Origin: Chromera velia
Taxonomy: Eukaryota; Sar; Chromeraceae
Reading direction: 5' to 3'
DNA: 14,720 nucleotides
NCBI GenBank assembly: GCA_018398765.1
Contig: JAHBMJ010005810.1
Span: 50,001 to 64,720, forward strand
Shown: positions 1-9,260 of the stretch, one piece after another
Numbering within the stretch: position 1 is the stretch's first letter
How the letters are laid out: each line of letters starts with the position of its first letter
The notes under the pieces: model-generated
Databases searched by the model: none
Told to the model about the DNA's origin: nothing
The model's input: the letters and a program-made list of their open reading frames with translations, nothing else
Made by a program: the position numbers and the translations under genes

Positions 1-72
1 GCATGGATACATACAGAGCCGTCTCCATGCCGGCCGTCTCCCGAAAACTGCAATTTGAATCTGTGCAATTGT

Positions 73-105
73 GAGATTCGATCTCCGAGAATCTCTGAGA
101 TTCTC
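73..105. repeat. nested short inverted repeats
   Basis: Two adjacent hairpin-forming palindromes. GAGAT (73-77) pairs with ATCTC (81-85) around TCG. GAGAATCTC (87-95) pairs perfectly with GAGATTCTC (97-105) around one T. They lie about 190 bases upstream of the first coding ORF. A regulatory role is possible, but nothing else in the sequence supports one. Confidence 0.55.
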
Positions 106-235
106 TGAGTGGTCGAATGTGGGTGTCTGCATGAAAAATTGCACGTGTGTTGCCCTGAAGCCAGATCCGCCAGCAATTTATCGCATACAGAGGTTCGAGT
201 TGCGGCATTTTCTCGCATAAAAACTTTCACGCAAT

Positions 236-250
236 CCTTTTTTCATTCAG
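236..250 (+). other. 3' splice-site-like sequence before the first ORF
   Basis: A pyrimidine tract ending in TTCATTCAG resembles the acceptors used by the other genes here. No in-frame stop lies between it and the ATG at 291. The first gene may therefore have a leader intron, or further coding sequence upstream of the window. Confidence 0.4.
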
Positions 251-290
251 ACTGTCGTCGGGTCTAAGTGTTCCTCTGATCGAGTTGAAT

Positions 291-1778
291 ATGTCCGGCA
301 GCGAGAGTGACTTCCCTGTTCCAGAGACTCTGGAAGATGCCATGCGCCTCTTTGCGCATCCAGGAGCGTCAGCATCTGACCGATGGGAGATGCTTGACGA
401 AGCTTGTGAGTGGATAAAGAAGAAAGGGCCTAAGGATGCCAACGTTGTCTCCCTTCTGCGTCCCTTCCTTCTTCAACTGGACCCGTCGGATGCCGAGCCG
501 ACTGGGAAGAATTTGATGGAGGGCACGCGTCCGCACGTGCCTTGCATATTTTGGGGTTTGGCTTCTCTGGATAAAGAGGGTTTGAAAGAGGAAATTCAGT
601 CCATGAAAGAAAAAGCAAAGGCAGAGGGGCGTTCTTATCTGATTGAATTTCCTCGTGACGTTTTGACTCTTTCTGAGAACAGAATGAGGTTGGAATTGAT
701 CCATCAAAGCATCAAGAACGAGATTGATAGACTTGATTTTGAAGAAGAGGATGATGAAGAAGAAGACTCCGAAATGTCAGACCCGGATTTGGCCGAACTA
801 CGGAGGGGGGGGCGGCAGGGTCAGTCGGGGGTTCCTGCTGCTGCAGCAGGTGCTGCTTCAAGTGCCGCAGCGGCCGGTCACGCTGTCAGTGAGCCGACGG
901 AGACGGAGTCCGAGTCTGTGTCCTCCTCAGAGGAGGACGAGAGTCGCCACTCGGTGGCCGAGTTGTACCTGAAGCGTGTGAAATCTGAGGTCACAAGGCG
1001 GGAGAAGAATGGGGATTGGTGGGGGTATAAGATGATTTTCCTTGAGCCTCCCTTCGATGAGGATGAGGACGCGAGGGCGCCTCTTCACTTTCTTTTGACA
1101 GAGATGCCCAAAGGAATGGGAGCTCCTCCTGCTGAATATTACGGGGCGGGTGTGACAAGGGAAAGCGTTCTTGCGAAGCATCACCTCTTGATTCCCGAGA
1201 TTCATTTTCATAAGGTTGAATCGGTTTTGAAGAACTTGATCGTATCGTTTGAAAAAGAACCTCCTTACGGCCAAACGCACAAATCGAATCGTCTCTGGCT
1301 GACTGCTCTGTTTCCCCTCGCTGACCGTATCGATTTTAAGACCAAACAGGGAAAGGGGTGGCAGTGGCCCGAACTGGTTGCTCTGCTGTTGTTCGCAGAG
1401 AGGGAGGATGACTTGGTGTGGCTTTCTGACACAGAAGTCCACATCGAAGATGAGTTCGTTGGGTTTTTCGATAAAGTTTCGAACGGTTGGCGTGAGTTGT
1501 TCACATTTGAAGAACGTCAGGAGGGGGGGTCACGGGGTCTCTTCTGGAGGCCCCCAATGGGAAGGGAGGGGGGGTACCTGGAGGTGCTGAAGGAGATGGT
1601 GAGAGAGTTTGAGGACTCTGTGCAGAGTGTTCTTTATGAACACTATGACGACCTTGAGGGGGGGAGACCGCGCTTTCACATTTTCACTGAGCCTGAAGAA
1701 GAAGAAGATGATGATGATGATGGAGACGAAGATGAGTGGGAAGAAGAGGGCGAAGAGGAGGCGGTGAATGCGCAATAA
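291..1778 (+). CDS. hypothetical very acidic 495-residue protein
   Basis: I do not recognise this protein. It is one uninterrupted ORF of 495 residues from the first ATG; the frame stays open upstream to the acceptor-like site at 250, so an upstream exon is possible. Layout: residues 1-150 look folded, with aromatic and Leu-rich stretches. Residues 151-165 are an Asp/Glu run. Residues 180-200 are Ala-rich and 201-218 Ser/Glu-rich, together probably a disordered linker. Residues 220-465 form a second folded-looking part rich in Trp, Phe and Leu. Residues 468-491 are an almost unbroken Glu/Asp tail encoded by GAA/GAT triplets. There is no signal peptide or clear membrane segment. Acidic runs like these occur in nuclear, chromatin or RNA-associated proteins, but that is only a compositional hint. 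G-runs near 806 and 1531 are places where a sequencing indel could break the frame. A lineage-specific or mobile-element-derived gene is also possible. Confidence 0.7.
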   Translation: MSGSESDFPVPETLEDAMRLFAHPGASASDRWEMLDEACEWIKKKGPKDANVVSLLRPFLLQLDPSDAEPTGKNLMEGTRPHVPCIFWGLASLDKEGLKEEIQSMKEKAKAEGRSYLIEFPRDVLTLSENRMRLELIHQSIKNEIDRLDFEEEDDEEEDSEMSDPDLAELRRGGRQGQSGVPAAAAGAASSAAAAGHAVSEPTETESESVSSSEEDESRHSVAELYLKRVKSEVTRREKNGDWWGYKMIFLEPPFDEDEDARAPLHFLLTEMPKGMGAPPAEYYGAGVTRESVLAKHHLLIPEIHFHKVESVLKNLIVSFEKEPPYGQTHKSNRLWLTALFPLADRIDFKTKQGKGWQWPELVALLLFAEREDDLVWLSDTEVHIEDEFVGFFDKVSNGWRELFTFEERQEGGSRGLFWRPPMGREGGYLEVLKEMVREFEDSVQSVLYEHYDDLEGGRPRFHIFTEPEEEEDDDDDGDEDEWEEEGEEEAVNAQ

Positions 1779-1786
1779 TGCAAGAA

Positions 1787-1850
1787 TTGATTGATTGATT
1801 GATTGATTGACTGACTGACTGACTGACTGACTGACTGACTGACTGACTGA
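1787..1850. repeat. compound microsatellite (TTGA)6(CTGA)10
   Basis: Six TTGA units (1787-1810) switch cleanly to ten CTGA units (1811-1850), starting nine bases after the stop of the acidic-protein gene, in its probable 3' UTR. A single T-to-C change spread through half the array explains the two-part structure. Confidence 0.95.
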
Positions 1851-2387
1851 CTGTCTGATTCATTATCGGGAGAGGGGGGGAGATTATCGAATCTGCTTGT
1901 TGCCAATCGATGAAAGTCCTTTGTAGTGGGCTTTTTAGACAGTGTTTCAGCAACGATGCTAGCAACGATGACGGCCGGGGCAGTCCTGGCGGCTAGCCTG
2001 GCGGGCCAGGAGGATTGGTCTGATGCTTCCCTGCTAAGGCTGAGAAAAGGTCATAAGGTGCTGGTGCTGGTGCAAAAACAAGTTTGCTATATATGCAAAC
2101 GGACTCAGTCTGCTTACTCAGCTTCTTGACTCAAACCTGTTGTTCTGGTCCTTTTACCCTCGTCCGCTCCGCGTTGCTATGCGTGTACATGCAGTCGTTT
2201 CTGTTGCATAAGGCAGCCCATAAAACAGTTCTCATGCTGCAAAGAGAAGAGGTACTCATGCTCCAATGGACCTAATTGATTTCATGCAGCGCATGCGTTG
2301 TCGATCGAGCGTGCGTTCAGTGACCTCTGTATGTAGCCGGTTTTAAATTTATTTCAAAGATCGGCTGCATATATGATTGGATTTATT
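1851..2387. other. intergenic, no gene seen
   Basis: Only short frames are present. One open frame at 1926-2129 begins at a non-ATG codon and has no recognisable domain. No RNA gene or repeat larger than a few bases was found. Confidence 0.5.
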
Positions 2388-2466
2388 CCGCGCGCACCGC
2401 GGCCCGGCGACATGTGCGTTTAATTGCGGCCGCGGGGACTCCGCCGGGCGGGGCCGCGGCGCCTTG
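2388..2466. other. GC-rich island
   Basis: About 80 bases of nearly pure G+C, including a NotI-type GCGGCCGC and a CCGCC/GGCGG hairpin, flanked by AT-rich sequence such as TTTTAAATTTATTT at 2340-2353. It could be a CpG promoter island or an inserted fragment. No gene starts next to it. Confidence 0.5.
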
Positions 2467-2510
2467 CATGGCCATGATGCTGATACTTTTCACCCATTCC
2501 ATTCAATCAG

Positions 2511-2556
2511 GTGCAAAACAGGTGTATCTGGTGTAAAACAGGTGCATCTGGTGCAA
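2511..2556. repeat. 20-bp tandem repeat, 2.3 copies
   Basis: Units start at 2511, 2531 and 2551 (GTGCAAAACAGGTGTATCTG, then GTGTAAAACAGGTGCATCTG, then a partial copy). The two full units differ at two C/T positions. The core also shows a roughly 10-bp half-period, with GGTG recurring. Confidence 0.85.
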
Positions 2557-4066
2557 CTTCTTGGTTTACACATTTTCTGAGGTGCACCTTTTCTAAGCCT
2601 TATTCCCTGCTAAGTTGAGCAAATCTGAAACCTATAGTCTGAAACGGTCTAGGAAATGGTGTAAGCCGACCTCCGGCAGTGAACCGCAGGCAAAACCCGG
2701 AACATCAATGCTATGCTATTAATATATGTTATTGAATCATATAATATTGATTGATTAATTCGACATTCAATTGAATGAATGCTAGAATGAATGCCCAGAA
2801 TAGAAGACAATTGGGTTGAATTGACAGGAGGAGCCTCCCTCAGAGAGGAGACAAGAAGCATTCCAAAGGAACGGTAGGTACGTCAGACATTCTGCATTAA
2901 TTAGGGCGGGAGGCCAATCCTCCGGAAATAAATCCCAATCCGAATCCTAACTAGTTTTCTAAACGAAAAATATTATTGCAAGTAGCTCCATCACTATACT
3001 TTCATCAATTAAAAGAATTAGATAAACAATCGGTGTAAGTGCCTTTGTATTTAGCTTTGTATTACAACGTATAAGCAAAAGAGATGTTAAAAACTACGTT
3101 GAAAAGATTCTAGCATCGCTCTATCATACACTCCGAACCGGCGTATAGTACTGGCATATCTCGCATTCACAGAACTCCGAGTCTCTCACGATCAGACCAT
3201 TTCGCATCATTGCTCTGATACAAAGATTTTAGAATGATTTGTAGTCGCTTGCATTCTTGCATGTAAATGGTGAAAAGAGTAAAGAAGCCACCTCTCCGAG
3301 GACATACGTTCTCGCCTTACTTCCAATCGAAAAATTAGAGAGAAAATAAAAACCTGTCTATGAAACCCAATGTCGGATACATCAGCAGAGGACCCGTTCA
3401 TGCTGTCGATCATGCAACCCATCAGCAGAAAAGAAAAACAGACAGCTGGGAGAGGAAGCATCTGTGGGAAGAAATTAAACGATTCACAGAAAAGTGCCCA
3501 CAGCAACACAAATGGGAGAGCAGAAGATAGTACTAATGTAAAGAGAACAGGTACACAGCATCAAAAAAGCAGACTGTTGGGCGATTTGTTCGCCACTTTG
3601 AGAATGTGAAAAATTAGAGAATCAAACAAAAGAAGACACTGTACGAGTGACCTGCAAAGAGGCCAGAAGAAACGAAACAAAGAAGGAGCATGGACAGACT
3701 TGACAGATACGCATCTACAATACGGAAGAATCGACTTACACACATACGCAGGTAGCTCTCCTCATCTCTCCTCTGGCTTGCTTCTCCCGGTCTCCTTCTC
3801 GATCCCATGCATCCAACGGATTCCTTTGCTTTCCTTTTTTTGAATGCACAAACACACCTCAGGAAGAAATAAATCTCCCCCCGACCCACTATAAACCATC
3901 CCGTCACATCAAATAAGACCACAACAACATCGAGGGGAACTCCTCCGTGTTGTCGTGCTTCCCCGTCCTGCATGCATCTGATCTCTCGTCCTGGTCTTTT
4001 ACAGAAAGAAGAAAACAGACAGAAAAGGTGACCGCATGAATTCAAAGCCAAAAACAGAACAATCCT
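2557..4066. other. gene-poor region; possible 3' UTR or noncoding exons on the minus strand
   Basis: The part 2640-3240 is AT-rich with no ORF of note. From about 3360 to 3750 the plus strand is purine-rich, so the minus strand is pyrimidine-rich like intron sequence. Minus-strand splice-like signals occur: an acceptor CTGTAAAAG ending at 3996, a donor GTAAGT at 3739-3734, and an acceptor CCCACAG near 3465. These could be 3' UTR or extra exons of the minus-strand transcripts, but the implied peptides resemble nothing I know, so no CDS is called. Confidence 0.4.
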
Positions 4067-5182
4067 TCACGATTCCCCTTCCTCTCCTGCCGCAGCCACC
4101 AAAGACAAAGACGGCAACATCTCTTCCACCAAACAATCCAACGCATCCTCCAAATGACACCCCCTCCTTCCAACCTCCCCCTCAACCTCACTCCCCCCTC
4201 CAGTCACAAAAGAAACCAACGAGTACACATCATCATCGAAGGTCCCAACTCCAGACGGACACTCAGATGCCGTCTCTGTCCCATGCATCCCCACCGACCG
4301 GGGACTCATCAACGACTGATATCTCATCCCTTCGAAATTATTCCCTTTTCTTCTCATCCGTCTCTCCTCCACAAATTCCTCTTCTTCCTTTTGGCATCCT
4401 CCTTCTTCACTTCTTCTTCCACCCGCCCTCCCTCTCTCCCCACCCTCTCCATGCAGCATCAAGCAGAAGGACGCCATCTCACAGTCAAACTCTCCTCCCC
4501 TCTCCAATCCTCTCTCAGTTGCCATCTGAGCTTCCTCTCTCAGACTGGCAACGTCAGTCGAGACTTCCCTCAAACTCTCTCGACCTACCGCAGGCGTCTC
4601 CTTTGAAGAACTGCTCGCAACCGTGTCACCCAGACTGCTCCTCCGATGCCCTGCTGTCCTTGTCTCCGCATCACTGCCATCGTCAGACACGCCACCGCCC
4701 ACCTCAGCTGCAATCATTCGCGCAATGCCCCTCGCGTCTCCTTGACCTTTGGAGACATCAGGACTCCTCTCGCTCCTTTGAGAGGGAGAGACGGACGAGG
4801 GCTGCGTCTGTCGTTTGCCGTCTCCTTTCCCTTCGCTTCGTTGTTGCCTCTTTGACACGCCTTTGTGTGTCTGTCCATTCCCTGCAGACAGAGCTCTGCC
4901 GCCGTTCTTCCGAGATTTTCTGCCGAGAGAAAGGAGACGGGCAAGTGCTGCCGTGATGGGGTCTCGCTTCTGCAGAGACGATCGAACGCAGCACATCGGC
5001 AAAACAGATGAGTCTCCTCCTCTCGCCATCACCTGCCGTGACGGTGCGAAGCAAAGAAGGAGGCTTGCGCTGATTCCTCTCGCCAGAAGAAAAACCAAGC
5101 AACAAAAAGCGAGAGAGGCAAACAAAGTGGTCACTGAGAAAAGGTAAACTGACTGCCTGGCCACCTCTTCGCATGTATTCAA
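4067..5182 (-). CDS. long low-complexity ORF; possible C-terminal exon of the ABHD18-like gene
   Basis: A minus-strand frame stays open for 371 codons and ends with TGA at 4069-4067. The first 40 residues include a hydrophobic stretch that may be only intron or UTR. The rest is rich in Ser, Arg, Gly and Glu, with a helical Glu/Arg section in the middle and an acidic Leu-rich end (DALDCLVEEMLPSLS). Two acceptors in phase 0 lead into it, one ending ACGGCAG with the exon from 5032 and one ending TCTGCAG with the exon from 4969. Either could join the donor GAG|GTCGGT at 5424/5423 of the hydrolase gene in frame, adding 321 or 300 residues. Caution: the minus strand is T-poor here, so stops are rare by composition, and the plus strand is also open over 4036-4956. 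It may be an extension, a separate gene, or no gene at all. Confidence 0.35.
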   Translation of the reverse strand: MNTCEEVARQSVYLFSVTTLFASLAFCCLVFLLARGISASLLLCFAPSRQVMARGGDSSVLPMCCVRSSLQKRDPITAALARLLSLGRKSRKNGGRALSAGNGQTHKGVSKRQQRSEGKGDGKRQTQPSSVSPSQRSERSPDVSKGQGDARGIARMIAAEVGGGVSDDGSDAETRTAGHRRSSLGDTVASSSSKETPAVGRESLREVSTDVASLREEAQMATERGLERGGEFDCEMASFCLMLHGEGGERGRAGGRRSEEGGCQKEEEEFVEERRMRRKGNNFEGMRYQSLMSPRSVGMHGTETASECPSGVGTFDDDVYSLVSFVTGGGSEVEGEVGRRGCHLEDALDCLVEEMLPSLSLVAAAGEEGES

Positions 5183-5216
5183 AACCTCAGTTCCTCATCC
5201 AAAGCCTTCCAAACCC

Positions 5217-8200
5217 TTATGTCCCTTCTTTTTGTTTTTTTTTCTGGTCACGTTTTCTCTTTCCTCTCAGCCACTGTCCCTCTCTTGTCTGTTGCCAGGC
5301 AAAGGGAAAGGCAGAATCTCCGTCGTCTCTCCCGCTTTCTCCTTCAGTCTGTCTTGAAAGCAGTGTCTGCCAGTCAATCAACAAATAATCTCTCTCTGTG
5401 CTCGATCGACTCCACTGACCGACCTCTCCTTTGTTGAGAATGGTGATGGCGTCGTGAATTGCCTCCACGACCTGCCACCTTCCGTGAATTAAATAGGCAG
5501 AGAGATGACCTCCCTGCAAAGCAGTCACAGAAACAAACACACACAACAAAAAAACAGTTGACCAAGCGACAAAGAGCTTCTAGGCTTCCTCTCTCCTTGT
5601 GTGCGCTCTTCATTTTCCTTTCCCTCTGTTCTGCGAAAAGCGTCAGAAAGCAAACACTCTTTCTTTCTTCCTTCCTTCCTTCCTTCCTTCCTGCCTTTCT
5701 TCTTTCCACTGAGTTCACTGACGACGGACCTGCAGATGGCGGAGCTCGAAGTGTCCCTTTTTTCCCTCCAGTCCGCTGGCCTCCTTCTTGAGAAGGTCTG
5801 CCATCTCCACTGGCACAAACAGATCGTCCACAGCATTCAACTGAATCACCACTCGACGAATGTCCCTCCTGAAAGAAGAAAGGAAGGAAGGAGCAAAAGG
5901 AAACAACAACCAACAAAGACAGAGTCAAATTGGTCTGGGGATGCACACAAATCCCAAATCTAGTGCCCAACAAAACACCAGCCAGGAGGAGAAAACAGAG
6001 AGAGAGCGCAACCGAGCCCCGCCCAGCCACCCCGCCTATACACACACATTCACACGCAGAGTGAAGAAAAGAAAGACCTCTTGGCCAGACTGACTGGCTG
6101 CTCGAGCCACAAACTGGCCGCACGCCCAGACGCACGCAACTTCAAAAGTGAAAAGCGAACTGTTTTGAAAATGTGGTAAAGACCGACATTCCAAATTTCT
6201 TTGCCACGTAGTTGACAGTGAACTCCCCAAGCACATCCTTCAATTCGTCTACCGCCTGGCAGTGCGACACGTGCTCTTCCTGCAGGAAAATGAATGAGAA
6301 TGAGGAAAACAACGATAGGACAAGAGACACAGAATAGTTCACACAGGCGGCCACAGTCGAAGGCCCGGACAGCAGAAACAATCCTGAAGGAAGGAAAGAA
6401 ACGTTCCGACTATGCACATGGGCCGATCAAAGAAGCTGACTTCTTGCGAGACCCCTCTCGTTCCTCGCCCTCCCTCTCATGCCCCATGCATCCCTGGTGC
6501 GCTTCGTAAACCACTGCGGGCCAATTGCATCCCCCCCTCCCTTGTGTTCCCGCCTCTCTACCTTCCCTCCAACCTGCCCATGCAAAGAACGGAAATGGAA
6601 AAAAAGATCTAGGACGCAGACGGACCGTCAGAGCGTTCCACGAGATGTTGTGCCTCAAGATGGAGTTCATGAAAGGAGAAATGTCGGGTGCCGAGACGCA
6701 GGGAATCACCGCGGACGGAACTGAATGCAGAAAGTTGAATGGAATTAACGGAAGGGAACAGAAAGAGGGGCAAATCAGAGGACGATTACAGAAATGATAC
6801 ACGCAACAAAAAGGCAATGAACAAGTACGAAGACTAACGACGCAGACAAGTCAATCAAACACAGACACAGAGAGAGGCACAGACAGCGGCAGAAGCGTAA
6901 GAGATTTTGAATCGAAAGAATTCGAAAGACCAAGACTTCAGCTGGTCAACTATCGGTGGGCTTCGTGGTCATGCAGTCAACAATCAATGCGTTAGTTCTC
7001 TTCCTTCGAGATAGGGAAAGGCAGCATTGGAGACTGAACGCTCCTGTCCCCCAGGATACCCTGAGGCCGCTGTCCTCTCTATACCGTCCGAAGCCCCATG
7101 AACCTGAAGTCTGACTGCACTAACGACTCGAGGGTTTACAGTCACCCCCGACCTCGGTATACTCAACGACCGAGGCTGTCGAAGCGAATCCGAACAACAG
7201 AGGGAAAATTAAAGAAAACCCGCAAAGCATGACTGTCTGTGTGCATAAGTGAAAATGCACTCTCCCCTCGAACTCGACAATGGACTGTAAGCCGCTCCTG
7301 CCACGCAAGTCGCAGAGAGAAATGACCATGCACCACCCACGCGAAACTTAACCTATCGGCTGAATCATCCAACGCGGTCTCCTTCTTTGATAAGCGAAAA
7401 CACAAACAAGAGTTGCGCGTCTTTGCAATGCTTGAGAGAGGCACAGATAGATAGTGTCTACATATATATAGAGGGGGGGGGGGTGGGGAGCGCGGGGGAG
7501 AGTGTGAGGGAGAGAGTGCGAGAGCCAGAAGGCATGAATGAATTGGCAGCACCCCGAAAGATTGATTGACGTGAAACGAAACGCGAACCGCAGCCTCTGT
7601 CTGTCAACTCGCTCCCCTCTCCTGTCACGATGGAGTGGCAAGAAAGACTGCTGGCGGGGGGCATGATGCCTGCAACGAAGCTTCAGAGATAGCGAGATAA
7701 AAAGAGTTCCTTCCTTCCACCCACTCTCACTCGAACAAACAAACAGAGAGAGACTGACTGACTGACAAGGAGCAAGGGACGCCGCTGCCAGAGCGATGCC
7801 TCCCCCCAGGCTCATCCCTGTTGCCCCCACACCCACGTGGTGGAGCATCAGGGAGTCCAGCTCGTCCCGCACCCACTGGAGGAGACACGCGGCCTCAAAA
7901 ATGGCCGTGCCGCCTGCATATCCACCGTGGGTCCACAGACATTAAATTGAATTACTGAGTTTAAGGAGACAAATAACAGATCGGACAGCTAGCCCACACA
8001 GGAAGACGGACATAAATCAAAGTCACAACGCACAAAATGACCGCGCCGCTTGTGTGCAGATGGAGCAGAATACATCAATTCATGCATGGGGATATCGAAT
8101 TTCGGGACCATATTTGAGGAGGCATGCAATTGAAGGAAAATAAAGTGTGCAGCATCTGCGTGAAGGAGACGACAGACATCCTGTTTTTGCCTGACTTTCT

Positions 8201-9209
8201 GCCCCCCCTCCCCCCCGGAAACAAGTATCTCACTCACTGATTGAAGCGATGAGAGAAAGACGAAAGGACTGACAAAGATCAGGAAGCCGACAAGAAAAAA
8301 TAAAGTCACACGTATTAACATCACAGACGAAGGACTGACTGACAGAGGATGCGGAAGTCCATCACCGTGGGCGTGTAGTGCAGGCTCTGGCTTTCGGGTT
8401 TTCTCCTTCCGTACATGGGGGCGATGTAGATCATCGAGGCAACGTTGTACCTCTGGAGGAGGGGCTGCATGGNGGGGGGGGGGGGGGAGAAGGGACAAAC
8501 AAGGGAGATCATAGAAGATCTGGACAAACACAGGGAATGATCAAAACAGGGAGGGAAGAAGAACGATAGAGAGACACACAGAGAGGGAGGGAAGAGGGAA
8601 GGGAGGCAGGGAAAAGGAGAGCGGAAGGAAGAAAGAAAGATAGAAAGAAAAGAAAGAAAGAAAGAAAGAAAGAAAAGAAAGGAAGGAAGAAAGGAAGGAA
8701 GGAAGGAAGGAAGGGAAGGAAGGAAGAAAGGAAGGAAGGAAGGAAGGAAGAAAGAAAGGAAGGAGGCATCAGACAAGTGCAGGAGGCCATGCTCCGCTTT
8801 CTTCTTGTTCTTCCTTTCTTTCCTTAGCACCTCCCCTCACTTCAGCTTGGTCGTCCGCGCCAACGCACCTCTGCAATGAGCTTCCGTCGAATAAAAAAAT
8901 GCTGCAGGCAGCAACAGAAGGGAGTGGAGGAAGCAAGAAGACGCCCGTTGTGCCAGACAACCAACGACAGACAGGCGCAAAAGGGACTTGACCTGTGGAC
9001 GCAAATGAACCCGCCTACCCTATTTTTTCACATCGGCTCACTCCGGCAGTTCATTCAGACCCCCCAGAGAGAAAAATGACGAAACGCTCCATGCTCGATC
9101 GGCGTCCGAAAAAAAAAGGGGGGGGGGCTGCAGTTCATTGAGTACATGATACAGTGACACACCAACATGCACACACACACACACACACACACAGAGAGAG
9201 AGACACACA

Positions 9210-9260
<51 letters not shown>

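Noticed and set aside
3370-3609. Plus-strand 79-codon ORF
   Set aside because: Purine-rich, low-complexity, without a domain or gene context; probably antisense to noncoding sequence.
3361-3995. Minus-strand segments with splice-like borders (3995-3740 and about 3464-3361)
   Set aside because: Borders look plausible, but the peptides match nothing, the frames do not link clearly to other exons, and the sequence is intron-like in composition.
4036-4956. Plus-strand ORF of 306 codons rich in Pro, Ser, Leu and His
   Set aside because: It overlaps the minus-strand frame and comes from the pyrimidine-rich composition; it has no domain and a biased, low-complexity content.
8321-8830. Minus-strand ORFs with Ser/Phe/Leu/Pro runs
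   Set aside because: Mostly translation of the purine microsatellite in intron 4; only 8464-8344 is real coding sequence (exon 5).
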